Shown: positions 49,448-58,633 of the stretch, piece by piece
How positions within the stretch are numbered: the first letter of the stretch is position 1
How the letters are laid out: every line of letters starts with the position of its first letter
Source: an uncultured Oscillospiraceae bacterium
GTDB taxonomy: Bacteria; Bacillota; Clostridia; Oscillospirales; Acutalibacteraceae
Direction: 5' to 3'
NCBI GenBank assembly: GCA_959601025.1
Contig: CAUGOD010000015.1
Coordinates: 1 to 61,049, forward strand
Length of the DNA stretch: 61,049 nucleotides
Notes under the pieces: model-generated
Seen by the model: the letters and a program-made list of their open reading frames with translations, nothing else
The model's database searches: none
Told to the model about the DNA's origin: nothing
Translations under genes and position numbers: made by a program

Positions 49448-52033
49448 CTATAACGTGGCGGCAAAATAGACGGTTTCGCTTTCGTACCATCCAGTTGTCC
49501 ACCCGGTCGCTACGTAGTTGGAGTTTTCTATTGTAAAACCTGAAGGTATATCCCAACTCGAATAAGATGGATGTTTAAACTTCGGTTCGGGTAACACCAC
49601 AGGATAAGTGCCATTTTTCTCACACCATCCTCCCGTCTTGTCTTGAACCCAAAAATGATAATCACAATCCCAAATTCCCTTATCTCTGATTCTCATGCAA
49701 AAACGGTATTCATTCGAAGAAATAGGGGAGGTTGGCCCCTCAATAGAGCGGATACTGCGCCCCATGTTTTTTACAACTGTGATTACACGGTTTTTCATAA
49801 CTGCTAAAGAATCGCCGTGACTCATTGCAAGAGAAGGTGTATCCTTTAAGCCAAGAGCATAACCAAAACAATTCGGATCACCTGGGCCCAATCTTTCAAA
49901 CTCCCACGCTACGCCGAATTCCACTTTTTCGAGGGTCCACTGCTGACTGGAAGAGGAAGCGTTTTTGACAGCCAATTTGACGGACGGATTGTTGGTGGAG
50001 CTTGTACCCGAAACGCTTAAGGCCACCCCAGTGTTCCGCTTGGGGATAAACTGATAGCTTCCGTTTGTCTGCCGGACAATCCTCCATTGCAGGGAATTGG
50101 CCAGCTCGCCGTAATAGGTGGTCTGGTCGTAGATAACGACCTGCGCCCCGGCCACACAGTCGTTCCGCGCGTCCAGCATCATGTTTTTCGGAGTGGGAAG
50201 CGTCGTGGGCAATATCGCCTTGATAGAATAGTATCCGTTCCCCAGATAATTGATCTGCCAGCGCTCTGAATAATAGCCGGTGTACATATACAACTGCGCG
50301 GTGGCTCTGTTTTCGGTCGAGTTACCCGTGATATCCAGATAATTGCGGGGGGAGGAGGAGCTGCCGTGATTGACGGCGTTGCGAATCCAATAGACGGCGC
50401 CGCTTGTAATTCCCGGTGTGGCGCTGAGAAGCTGATATTTTACCTGAAGCTGCGGGGCTCTGGCCGCTTCACCGCTGGACGACACAACGGAATTATAGTC
50501 CAGCATACTGGTGGCGTAGGTCAGGCGAACGCCCATATTCTGATAATAGCTGGTCTGCCACTTATACGCGAATTCGTAAACGTTGAAAGTATAATTGTCA
50601 ATATAGGAATTCACATAATTTTTGGAGGAGGTGGCGGTAACGTCGGAGCTGTAGCCGGGCCGGGTGGTCGAGCTTTCCGCCCAACTTGAAGTGACTCTTG
50701 TCAGCTTCCCGTTATCGCCGGTGGTCTGCCCGCTCCGGAACTTGAAAGTCATCGTAGCTTCCATGACTTCCGCATTCACCGGCATATGGCTCTTGAAGGA
50801 GCTGAAACGGATATAGGAATCAATTGTCCCGCTGGAGGTGTTGCCGAACCGCAGGTAATCCGTGTTGTAACGGGTTCCGTTTTCATCAAAAAAGACGTCG
50901 GAGACCACCGAACTGCCGTTGGGAACGGCGGTCGTCGTGTACGAGGGATCGATCGTGACCGGATACACGACGTCGGGATGGTTCAGGTATTCCGCCGGGA
51001 CGACCACGGTGAGCTTCCACCGGTTTTCTCCCAGCGAGGTCAGCTCGTAAACCCCTTCTTCGTTGAAATGGCGAAAATCGCCCTGCGGCTGATCCGGGTT
51101 CTCCGGCAGCCAGGAGTCGTAGGCGTAGATGCTGGAAAACCAGTATTTTACCTCGTCCGGATCGTTTTTGTCCACGACATAAGCCCGGGTCTGATCCTCC
51201 GTCAGCATCGGAACACAGGTTTCGGATTCAAAATAGAAGTCGAAGCGGTTCCGGCCGGTGTTGGCATCCAAAACGATATTTTCCTTCACGCCGGCCTCGG
51301 TGTTGACGTATTCCACCACGGTGCCGGGACCGAACGCGCCGGGATACAGCACCTTGCCCGCGCCGTTCTCCTCCTCCGCCGCCACAGCCTCTGCATCCTG
51401 CGCGTTGGCGTCGGCGACGGAAAGGCGGAAGTCGCCGTCCGCCTGCACGCCCTCGCCGGCGGTCCGGGCGAACAGCGTACGGAAGGAATTGGCGGCGTTT
51501 TGATAAACATAGTCGGCTTGGCCGGCGGATGCGGTTTCCGCATTTCCAACGGTTGCGCTGTTTCTGTTCAAAGCCGCTGGAACCGGGACCAGCGACGTGT
51601 CGATGAACTGCACCTCGCCGTCCTCGTCCAGATATTTGATCGGAACCGAATAGATTTGCATGGTACCGATCCCCGTTTCCGGATTCTCGATCCGGAGCTG
51701 GTTCAGCCGGTTCTCCACAGGAATCTCCGCATCCTGCTCGGAGGAAAGATAAACCTTGCAGTCGTCCGCCGTCTGTTCCTCCGCTTCGTCAAGGCTTTGG
51801 GCGACAAGGCTTCGGATATTTTCGGGCAGGGCGTCGGCTTCGCAATATTCGACGTCGTATTCCGAAGCGGGAGAGGGGGCCTCCGCCGTAAGGCCGCTGT
51901 CCGCGGCCGCCTGTTCGGAAAGGGCGAGGAATCCCGGCGAGGGCCCGTCCACCGCCAGGCTGGGAGTCACAATCGAGAAAAGCATGGCGATGCTCAGGAG
52001 AAGCGCTGCCGATTTGAACCGCAGCTTTTTCAC
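49448..52033 (-). CDS. Secreted DNRLRE + ricin-type protein with Cys-peptidase-like C-terminus
   Basis: About 861 residues. Signal peptide: KKLRFKSAALLLSIAMLFS with a cleavage region near SLAVDG. Residues about 30-370 are an acidic N-terminal region. Residues about 370-550 are a DNRLRE-type beta domain (VVSDVFFDENGTRYNTDYLRFGN). Residues about 560-705 are a ricin beta-trefoil with QQW/W-x-I repeats (SERWQINYLGNGYYSI, SQQWTLEKV). The last 150 residues have NCFGYALG and CDYHFWVQDKTGGWCEKNG, a Cys-then-His pattern like papain-fold enzymes. The start is GTG 52033 or 52042, both behind AAAAGG. A role as a secreted carbohydrate-binding enzyme or toxin is inference. Confidence 0.8.
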   Translation of the reverse strand: MKKLRFKSAALLLSIAMLFSIVTPSLAVDGPSPGFLALSEQAAADSGLTAEAPSPASEYDVEYCEADALPENIRSLVAQSLDEAEEQTADDCKVYLSSEQDAEIPVENRLNQLRIENPETGIGTMQIYSVPIKYLDEDGEVQFIDTSLVPVPAALNRNSATVGNAETASAGQADYVYQNAANSFRTLFARTAGEGVQADGDFRLSVADANAQDAEAVAAEEENGAGKVLYPGAFGPGTVVEYVNTEAGVKENIVLDANTGRNRFDFYFESETCVPMLTEDQTRAYVVDKNDPDEVKYWFSSIYAYDSWLPENPDQPQGDFRHFNEEGVYELTSLGENRWKLTVVVPAEYLNHPDVVYPVTIDPSYTTTAVPNGSSVVSDVFFDENGTRYNTDYLRFGNTSSGTIDSYIRFSSFKSHMPVNAEVMEATMTFKFRSGQTTGDNGKLTRVTSSWAESSTTRPGYSSDVTATSSKNYVNSYIDNYTFNVYEFAYKWQTSYYQNMGVRLTYATSMLDYNSVVSSSGEAARAPQLQVKYQLLSATPGITSGAVYWIRNAVNHGSSSSPRNYLDITGNSTENRATAQLYMYTGYYSERWQINYLGNGYYSIKAILPTTLPTPKNMMLDARNDCVAGAQVVIYDQTTYYGELANSLQWRIVRQTNGSYQFIPKRNTGVALSVSGTSSTNNPSVKLAVKNASSSSQQWTLEKVEFGVAWEFERLGPGDPNCFGYALGLKDTPSLAMSHGDSLAVMKNRVITVVKNMGRSIRSIEGPTSPISSNEYRFCMRIRDKGIWDCDYHFWVQDKTGGWCEKNGTYPVVLPEPKFKHPSYSSWDIPSGFTIENSNYVATGWTTGWYESETVYFAATL

Positions 52034-52075
52034 AATGACCACAGCCTTTTATAAAATATCCCAATTGTTATCCAT

Positions 52076-52104
52076 ATCATAGCGTAAATTCGTGGATAAA
52101 TCAA
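52076..52104 (-). promoter_or_regulatory. Promoter of the ricin-domain/lipoprotein operon
   Basis: Minus-strand TTGATT (52099-52104), 17 bases, TATGAT (52076-52081), about 40 bases before the GTG start. Confidence 0.65.
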
Positions 52105-52193
52105 TATACTTCTAGCTATATTTTTACATAATTTGGGTTGTATTCCTTTTTTGGCTTCTTTTCACTTCGGATCGCTTCCGTAGGAATCCCCAC

Positions 52194-52222
52194 TTGCGGA
52201 ACTCGGCGTTCCCTGCTATGAT
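52194..52222 (+). promoter_or_regulatory. Promoter of queA
   Basis: TTGCGG (52194-52199), 17 bases, TATGAT (52217-52222), about 42 bases before the first queA start codon. Confidence 0.65.
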
Positions 52223-52263
52223 AAACAGGATAACTTGAGAGAGGAAACGGGGAACCAGAGCCG

Positions 52264-53316
52264 ATGGACAGTGCACAGCAGGCAACGCCAATGAAAAAAA
52301 GCGATTATTTTTACGATCTGCCGCCCGAGCTGATTGCGCAGGAGCCGGTGGAACCGCGGGATCATTCCCGCCTACTGGCGCTCGACCGGAAAACGGGGGA
52401 GGTGCGGGACCGGCATTTTTACGACCTGCCGGAATTCCTGAAGCCGGGCGACTGCCTGATTCTCAACGATTCCCGGGTGCTCCCGGCCCGGCTGTACGGC
52501 CGGAAGAAAGACACCGGCGCGTCGGTGGAGCTGCTGCTGCTTCATCCGCGGGGAAAGGACCGGTGGGAGGTGCTTGCCGGTCCGGGACGGCGGGCGAAGC
52601 CGGGGAACGTTCTGGTCTTCGGGGACGGCCTGCTGGAAGCGGAGGTACTCGACGTGGTGGAGGAAGGAAACCGGCTGGTGGAATTCCGGTATGAGGGGAA
52701 CTTCTACCATCTGCTGGAGAAAATCGGCGAAATGCCGCTTCCGCACTACATCACCCATCATCTGGAGGATGCGGAACGGTATCAGACCGTGTATTCCCGG
52801 GAGCCGGGCAGCGCCGCCGCGCCGACGGCAGGCCTGCATTTCACGCCGGAGCTGCTGGATCATCTCCGCGCCGATGGGGTGAACGTCGGATTCGTGACCC
52901 TGCATGTCGGGCTGGGAACCTTCCGTCCGGTGAAGGAAGAGAATATCACCGATCACAAAATGCATTCCGAGCATTATGAGCTGTCGCCGGAGACGGCGGC
53001 TCTGATTAACCGAACCCGCGAACGGGGCGGCCGGGTGATCGCTGTAGGCACGACCAGCTGCCGCACGCTGGAGAGCGTCGGCCTGACAGACGGAAAAATT
53101 AAACCGGCGGAAGGCTGGACCAACATCTTTATCTATCCCGGTTATCGTTTTCAGGTGCTGGATGGGCTGCTGACCAATTTCCATCTGCCTGAAAGCACCC
53201 TGATTATGCTGGTCAGCGCGTTCGCGGGGTATGAGCAGACTATGGCGGCATATGCCCACGCAGTAGAGAAACAATACCGTTTTTTCAGCTTCGGCGATGC
53301 AATGCTCGTGGTGTGA
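52264..53316 (+). CDS. queA: S-adenosylmethionine:tRNA ribosyltransferase-isomerase
   Basis: Transfers the ribosyl part of SAM to 7-aminomethyl-deazaguanine in tRNA to form epoxyqueuosine. 350 residues. YFYDLPPELIAQEPVEPRDHSRL is the family N-terminus (shown in part), LNDSRVLPARLYGRK and AAPTAGLHFTPELL are core blocks, and TNFHLPESTLIMLVSAFAG is the C-terminal signature. An ATG at 52291 (MKKSDYFYDL) matches the usual start better and has AGCAGG eight bases upstream, so the first nine residues may be untranslated. tgt, the common neighbour, is absent; a terminator follows. Confidence 0.95.
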   Translation: MDSAQQATPMKKSDYFYDLPPELIAQEPVEPRDHSRLLALDRKTGEVRDRHFYDLPEFLKPGDCLILNDSRVLPARLYGRKKDTGASVELLLLHPRGKDRWEVLAGPGRRAKPGNVLVFGDGLLEAEVLDVVEEGNRLVEFRYEGNFYHLLEKIGEMPLPHYITHHLEDAERYQTVYSREPGSAAAPTAGLHFTPELLDHLRADGVNVGFVTLHVGLGTFRPVKEENITDHKMHSEHYELSPETAALINRTRERGGRVIAVGTTSCRTLESVGLTDGKIKPAEGWTNIFIYPGYRFQVLDGLLTNFHLPESTLIMLVSAFAGYEQTMAAYAHAVEKQYRFFSFGDAMLVV

Positions 53317-53339
53317 GTAAAAATTCAGAGCAGAAAAGG

Positions 53340-53381
53340 ACCCGCAAAAGCGCAGTATTACTGGGTTTTTGCGGGTTTTTG
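53340..53381 (+). terminator. Terminator after queA
   Basis: ACCCGCAAAA (53340-53349) pairs with TTTTGCGGGT (53367-53376), followed by TTTT. From here rightwards the sequence becomes clearly AT-richer. Confidence 0.85.
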
Positions 53382-53701
53382 ACGATTGATTTTCAAAACA
53401 GCTTTTTGGGCGTTTTTGGGGCAAAATCGGGTAAAAAGAGCATTTTGAGCCCAAACTTTTGCAAAAGTTTGAGAGGAAGAATTATGAATAAATATATGAT
53501 TTTTCTAAAGAAAAATTCACTTTGGCTAGGTTACTGTATGAGTATTCATAGACCCCAAAGTAATCTTCAGGGCTTATTGAACTGCTAAAAGAGGTTGGAC
53601 TTTTTTTATTGAGTAATAATTAAAAAGGGAAAATAAGGTAGAAATATGTGGAATAGTATAGTATAATTTATGATGTTAAAGGGCAGATATAAGATTCCCT
53701 T
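53382..53701. other. AT-rich junction without a convincing gene
   Basis: About 320 bases at the border between the GC-rich core and the accessory region. A 34-codon frame at 53484-53588 has GAGGAAG just upstream but no recognisable product. A TATAAT at 53662-53667, inside TAGTATAATTTATG, is the best promoter -10 for the ATPase-S24 gene; its -35 is weak. No LexA-type box (GAACnnnnGTTC) is visible. Confidence 0.5.
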
Positions 53702-53812
53702 GTGAAGGTATTCTCTGATCCAGACATGATACGACAGGAAATGGAGACCGTGGGTAAGGTGTTGTATGAGCGGCAGAGAACCAAAAAAGAATTGAGAGAA
53801 ATGACGAGGTGA
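53702..53812 (+). CDS. 36-residue ORF coupled to the ATPase-S24 gene
   Basis: GTG-started frame encoding KVFSDPDMIRQEMETVG followed by a Lys/Arg/Glu-rich helix, ending six bases before the TTG start of the large gene. Its stop codon lies within the GAGGTGA ribosome site of that gene, so translation would be coupled. It has only a weak ribosome site of its own and may be the tail of a truncated gene left at the island border. I do not recognise it. Confidence 0.35.
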   Translation: MKVFSDPDMIRQEMETVGKVLYERQRTKKELREMTR

Positions 53813-53818
53813 ATAGGC

Positions 53819-56560
53819 TTGATTGAAAAAGTGAAAGGAATACTAATTAACGGTCGTTGCTTTTCAGAAGAGACAAATCTTTCCTTTTTCCCTGGTGATA
53901 ATAAAAGGATTGCCATTGTTTATGGGAAAAATGGCAGCGGGAAAAGCACAATCTCGGACGGTTTCTCCCATATTGCTTCTGGAGATTCTTCTCAAGAACT
54001 TTCTGCTTCACTGATCGATCAATCTGACAATGAGATCGCTTTAGCGCCTGAAAGCAAAATATTTGTGTTCAACGAAAAATATATTGATGAAAATGTGAAG
54101 ATAGATGCTGACGGCTTAGGAACCATCATTCTTTTGGGTGGTCAGGTCGATCTTCAGACAGAAATAGATCACTATACAAAGTTGTCGGCTTCAGCGCAAG
54201 GAGAGTATACTGCTGCTGAAACCGTACTAGAAGCATTTGGACAAAAAAATAACCCTGCCAGTCCTGATTATCTTCTGGCACGAATTAGAAAAGCATTACA
54301 AGGCAATTGGGCAACTACGGATGCGGCGATTAAAGGCAACAAAATCAACTCGAAAGTGACAGAAGAGGTTATCAAAGAAATTGGAGGGCTTTCTGTCTCT
54401 GAAACTGTAGCCCAATTGCAACAAAAGTTTAATGAAACCAAGGCGTTACTGGATAAAGTGACCGATGCTACAGCAAGCTACCCGGTGCCTATTTGTGGAG
54501 TTTCTTTTTCAGATAACTTTGAACGGGATCTTTGTTCTTTGTTGTCAAAGTCTGTAGAAAAACCTGTGTTGACTGAGCGTGAATCTCTCATCCTTTCGAT
54601 GATCAAGAACGGAAGGCAGCCTATTGTTGAGGCGGCAAAAAGAGACTTTAGTGACGTAGCTACTACCATTTGTCCATATTGCTTCCGAGAGATTGATGAT
54701 GAATATCGGCGTAGCCTAATTGATAGCATCAACAAAGTGCTGAACAAAGATGTTGATGCGCATAAGACTGAATTACAATCAATATCTTTCCCAAAATTCA
54801 GCGAAGACTATTCCAATTTTGCGGAGTTAGATACCGAATTAGTAAGGAAAATTCAGCAACAGATAAAAAATTGTGAAGCGCTGATTGAGCAATATAAATC
54901 AGCACTTCAGCAGAAGCTAAGTAGCATTTATAATCCGTTGAATATAGCGCCTATAGGTTTGGACAACGGTATCCGGCAACTAAATGCGCTCCTAAGTGAA
55001 CTTGAGAGCAAACGGCAGGGATTTGTTGATGCGGTGCAAAAACGAAAAACAATATTGCAAGATATGGTTTTGATCAACAAAAAAATTGCACATCTACAAA
55101 TTGAACAAGTGTATCGTGACTACCAGAAACAACTACGTACAAAAAGAGATGCGGAAACTGACCTACTAGCTAAGCGAAAAAGGTTAGAAGAAATTCGAGA
55201 GTGCTTAACAAAACTCGAACAGAAAAAATCAAACGTAGGGCTTGCGATTGAAAGCATAAACAATGCCCTCGACTATGTATTTTTTTCACATGGCCGGCTT
55301 TCAATCGAGTTAAAGCATGATAAGTACTACTTGAAGTCCAGTGGAAAAGATGTCAAACCCAAAAACGTATCTTTGGGAGAGCGGAATATCATTGCCCTGT
55401 GCTATTTCTTTACTCAGATATTGTCAAATCAGGATATTGAAAAACTGTATCAGGATGAGGAATTGGTAGTTATTGATGACCCAATTTCAAGTTTTGATTT
55501 TGAGAACAAAGTTGGTATAAGCTCATTTTTACGATATCAGACACAAAAAATTATGGGTGGTAATGTAAACAGCAAGATTATATTTTTAACACATGATTTG
55601 TCCACTCTTTTTGATTTGCAAAAAATAGCTGATGAGATGGAAAAGTTATTCAAAAAGCAAGGTGCTGGTAAACCCGTGAAAAGTAAAACTTTTGAACTGA
55701 CAGCGCGTAAACTTGTCGCCCATAAAGGCTCAATCAATGAGTATCGTGAATTACTGCAAATGGTTTTTCAATATGCAGTTGGCAATACAGATGGTTTGGA
55801 TTTGACGATCGGCAATGCTATGAGGCGGTCGTTAGAAGCATTTTCGACTTTCATTTATGGGACGGGAATAGCTGATGTGTCTTTTGATCCAAAGGTTATA
55901 AAAAGCTTGGGGGATCGCTCCGCATATTTTGAAAATCTTATGTATCGATTGGTGCTTCATGGAGAAAGTCATTTTGAAACGCGTATATACGGAGTACAAG
56001 ACGATTTCAATTTTTATCAATTTATTTCTGAATCAGAGAAGCGACGCACATGTAAAGATATTCTATGCTTTATGTATTGTCTAAACCCCGATCATATCGA
56101 ATCCCATTTGCCAGCGGCTGTTTCTGAAATTGTCAAGTGGGCGGAAGAACTTCCTAAAAATAATAAGTTTGGCATAAACTCGAGTGTTCAAAAAAGAATT
56201 ATCCCCCTATACGATATCCCTCTGTCTGCAGGTTTTGGAATGGACATATTCGATAGTAATATACCGTTCGAGGAATATGAAACGAATATTGAGGATGGTG
56301 ACTTTGCACTTCATATATCCGGTGACAGTATGGAGCCGGATATTCCTAACGGAAGTATTGTCATTATTAAAAAGCAGTCTGCAATAGACGATGAAATAAG
56401 TGGCGCGTTTTTCCTTAACGGAGAGGTCTATTGCAAAAAAATGTTACATAAAGCGGGAAGAGTTTTTCTTTGTTCAGACAATCCAAATTATCACCCCATT
56501 GAAATTCATGAAGGAGATACAGTAATGGTATACGGCAAGATAGTAAAAGTAGTCTGTTAA
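53819..56560 (+). CDS. RloC/PrrC-like AAA_13 ATPase fused to an S24 (LexA/UmuD-type) peptidase domain
   Basis: A 913-residue soluble protein. The ATPase has Walker A GKNGSGKST (36-44), a coiled-coil middle with ICPYC (Cys285, Cys288) like the zinc hook of RloC/Rad50, signature VSLGER (517-522), Walker B VVIDDPISSFD (550-560) and THD (591-593). Residues 640-760 contain Arg669-x3-Glu673 and His714/His718, echoing the Arg-Glu-His set of PrrC/RloC anticodon nucleases. The C-terminus (about 793-913) is S24-like: an Ala804-Gly805 cleavage-type site, Ser837 in SGDSMEPDIPNGS and Lys874, 37 residues apart as in LexA and UmuD. The start is TTG with GAGGTGA six bases upstream. Nuclease activity and self-cleavage are inferred. 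Confidence 0.85.
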   Translation: MIEKVKGILINGRCFSEETNLSFFPGDNKRIAIVYGKNGSGKSTISDGFSHIASGDSSQELSASLIDQSDNEIALAPESKIFVFNEKYIDENVKIDADGLGTIILLGGQVDLQTEIDHYTKLSASAQGEYTAAETVLEAFGQKNNPASPDYLLARIRKALQGNWATTDAAIKGNKINSKVTEEVIKEIGGLSVSETVAQLQQKFNETKALLDKVTDATASYPVPICGVSFSDNFERDLCSLLSKSVEKPVLTERESLILSMIKNGRQPIVEAAKRDFSDVATTICPYCFREIDDEYRRSLIDSINKVLNKDVDAHKTELQSISFPKFSEDYSNFAELDTELVRKIQQQIKNCEALIEQYKSALQQKLSSIYNPLNIAPIGLDNGIRQLNALLSELESKRQGFVDAVQKRKTILQDMVLINKKIAHLQIEQVYRDYQKQLRTKRDAETDLLAKRKRLEEIRECLTKLEQKKSNVGLAIESINNALDYVFFSHGRLSIELKHDKYYLKSSGKDVKPKNVSLGERNIIALCYFFTQILSNQDIEKLYQDEELVVIDDPISSFDFENKVGISSFLRYQTQKIMGGNVNSKIIFLTHDLSTLFDLQKIADEMEKLFKKQGAGKPVKSKTFELTARKLVAHKGSINEYRELLQMVFQYAVGNTDGLDLTIGNAMRRSLEAFSTFIYGTGIADVSFDPKVIKSLGDRSAYFENLMYRLVLHGESHFETRIYGVQDDFNFYQFISESEKRRTCKDILCFMYCLNPDHIESHLPAAVSEIVKWAEELPKNNKFGINSSVQKRIIPLYDIPLSAGFGMDIFDSNIPFEEYETNIEDGDFALHISGDSMEPDIPNGSIVIIKKQSAIDDEISGAFFLNGEVYCKKMLHKAGRVFLCSDNPNYHPIEIHEGDTVMVYGKIVKVVC

Positions 56561-56964
56561 TGCTATAATACCTATAAGTTATTAATTCATCCGTATCAAA
56601 TGCAATATGAAAAAATCTGGATATGCCCTCACTGCGCACATGGTATAAATTACGTCCAGAAAACACCTCGGCGTTAGCCTTCAGAGACTGCTGTTATCAC
56701 TCCTTGGCGATGGGCAGGATATGGCTGGTGATCCGGCCAACCGTGCTGTCTAAGACGAAAGTCGTAGATATCCTGAATATTGAGTCTTGCTGTCTTCAGT
56801 GTTCATGCCTTTACGTACATGGAGTGGATCTTTATAGAAGCTTTACACAGATTTTGAAACGGTCTCTGTATCTGGAGGTTTATAATATCTCATTACACAA
56901 GAAGGGGGATACCAAAAAGCACGCACCCATAAGGAAGTAATTTCATTACCGCAGGGCGGCATAG
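56561..56964. other. Gap between the ATPase-S24 gene and the recombinase
   Basis: About 400 bases with no credible gene. A 105-codon frame on the plus strand (56623-56940) has no ribosome site and reads as random sequence rich in Ser, Leu and Cys. It may contain the end of the recombinase-borne element, but no clear inverted repeats were found. Confidence 0.4.
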
Positions 56965-58620
56965 TCAAAAGCTAGCCATTCTGCTTTTTCTTTGCCGTTC
57001 AATGGTCTGTTCGTCCTCGCCCTGTTCCAGTTCCCCGATAAAGTTCCAGACAATTTCTATCTTCTGCCTGCGGTGTCCACTGGATTTATCCGGTGCATGG
57101 ACAATGATTTTCTTCACAAACTCATTGACGATAGTAGGCGTTAGTTCACGTATTCCCACATACTTGCGTATAACAGCGGCGAAGCTGTCAAAATCCGTCT
57201 TGTCTTGTTCGTAGGTATCAACGGCGGCTTGCTCCGTATTGACAAACTCCGTCAGCTCTTTTTGCTCTGCTTCATACTCGGCAGACAGCTTCAAAAACCT
57301 GTCATGAGAAATCACGCCTGTTATATCGTCCTCGTAAATCCGCTTGAATATGCGGTCAAGTTCGGCAATCCGTTTCCTTGCCTGTTCCAATTCTTTCTTT
57401 CGCCGCTTCATTGCCTTCTCTGCTTCTGCAAATCTCTGCTGATAGACCGCTTTCTGAAAGTTCTGTATGTCATCAAAGAACATTGCCGTTACAGCAAATA
57501 TCCGTTGAAGAACGAACAGCTTCAATGTTTCTTCGCGGATAAAATGAGCGGAACAAGTACCTGTATTACTCTTGTAATTGGAGCATACATAGTGGTCTTG
57601 ATTTGGAGAGAAACTGTTCGTCGTGCAGAAATACAGCTTTTCCCCGCAATCGGCGCAGTAGAGCAAACCGGAGAGCAATCCCTGTTTTCCTGTCTTTGCA
57701 GGGCGACGTTTGTTTGCCCGAAGTTCCTGTACCCTCTCAAATACCTTTTCGTCAATAATGGCAGGTTGCGTATTGGGAAAGATACGGTAATTTTCGGGAG
57801 CGTTTTGTAAACGCTTTTTCAGCTTATGGGATTTGGAATAAGTCTTGAAGTTGACCATACAGCCCGTATATTCTGGACGCTCTAAAATCCCTGCTATGGA
57901 TTTGTAATCCCACCGATAGAGGTTGTCCGGCATAGGTTTTTCGTTGCGCTTTGCATAGTAGGCTTTAACTGTCAGAATCCTGTCAGCTGTCAGCAGCTTT
58001 GCAATCTGCATAGGCCCTTTTCCGGCTATACACAATGCAAAAATACGCTTTACGACCTCGGCAGCTTCCTCGTCTACAATCCATTTCTTTTTGTCATCAG
58101 GGTCTTTCTTGTACCCATAGGGTGGATTAGTACAGAGATGTTCGCCGGAGTTGCCCTTTGCACGCATAACAGCGCGGATTTTCTTGCTTGTATCGCGAGC
58201 ATAAAAATCATTGAACAGGTTGCGGAAAGGAGTAAACTCATTATCGCCCTTGTTGCTGTCTACCCCGTCATTGATTGCAATATAGCGAATATCGCGCTCT
58301 GCAAAAAAGCTCTCAGTGTAGTAGCCAACTTTCAGATAATCACGCCCCATACGGGACATATCCTTGACGATAACTGTTGTGACCTTTCCGGCTTCTGCAA
58401 GCCTTATCATCTCATTCCAGCCAGGTCTATCGAACGTAACGCCCGAAACGCCGTCATCAATGAAAAATGTGGAATTGGGAAAGTTGTTGTCGGTTGCATA
58501 CTTAAGTAAAATCTTCTTCTGATTTGCTATGCTGTTGCTCTCCCCGTCAAGCGCGTCCTCTTGGGAAAGTCTTGCATATAAAGCGGTGATGTTGTCGGGA
58601 TAAATTTTCATCATTGTCAT
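56965..58620 (-). CDS. Large serine recombinase (TnpX-like)
   Basis: A 551-residue site-specific recombinase that would excise and insert the element. The resolvase domain has the nucleophile in ALYARLSQED (Ser19), GVSGVTFDRPGWNEM and KDMSRMGRDYLKVG. The recombinase domain begins at NPPYGYKKDPDD. A zinc-ribbon domain follows, LLYCADCGEKLYFC and later YVCSNYKSNTGTCSAH, then a long coiled coil and a C-terminal EIVWNFIGELEQ. AGGAGG lies nine bases before ATG 58620. The TnpW gene overlaps the upstream end, as in Tn4451-type elements. Confidence 0.93.
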   Translation of the reverse strand: MTMMKIYPDNITALYARLSQEDALDGESNSIANQKKILLKYATDNNFPNSTFFIDDGVSGVTFDRPGWNEMIRLAEAGKVTTVIVKDMSRMGRDYLKVGYYTESFFAERDIRYIAINDGVDSNKGDNEFTPFRNLFNDFYARDTSKKIRAVMRAKGNSGEHLCTNPPYGYKKDPDDKKKWIVDEEAAEVVKRIFALCIAGKGPMQIAKLLTADRILTVKAYYAKRNEKPMPDNLYRWDYKSIAGILERPEYTGCMVNFKTYSKSHKLKKRLQNAPENYRIFPNTQPAIIDEKVFERVQELRANKRRPAKTGKQGLLSGLLYCADCGEKLYFCTTNSFSPNQDHYVCSNYKSNTGTCSAHFIREETLKLFVLQRIFAVTAMFFDDIQNFQKAVYQQRFAEAEKAMKRRKKELEQARKRIAELDRIFKRIYEDDITGVISHDRFLKLSAEYEAEQKELTEFVNTEQAAVDTYEQDKTDFDSFAAVIRKYVGIRELTPTIVNEFVKKIIVHAPDKSSGHRRQKIEIVWNFIGELEQGEDEQTIERQRKSRMASF

Positions 58621-58633
58621 GTGTTCATTCCTC

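Noticed and set aside
50786..52054. 422-codon frame antisense to the ricin/DNRLRE gene
   Set aside because: The opposite strand has a signal peptide, domain motifs and a promoter; this frame has none.
53313..53588. 91-codon frame running from the queA stop through its terminator
   Set aside because: It crosses a strong intrinsic terminator; only the last 34 codons have a possible start, with no recognisable product.
56623..56940. 105-codon frame left of the recombinase
   Set aside because: No ribosome site or recognisable motif; the composition looks noncoding.
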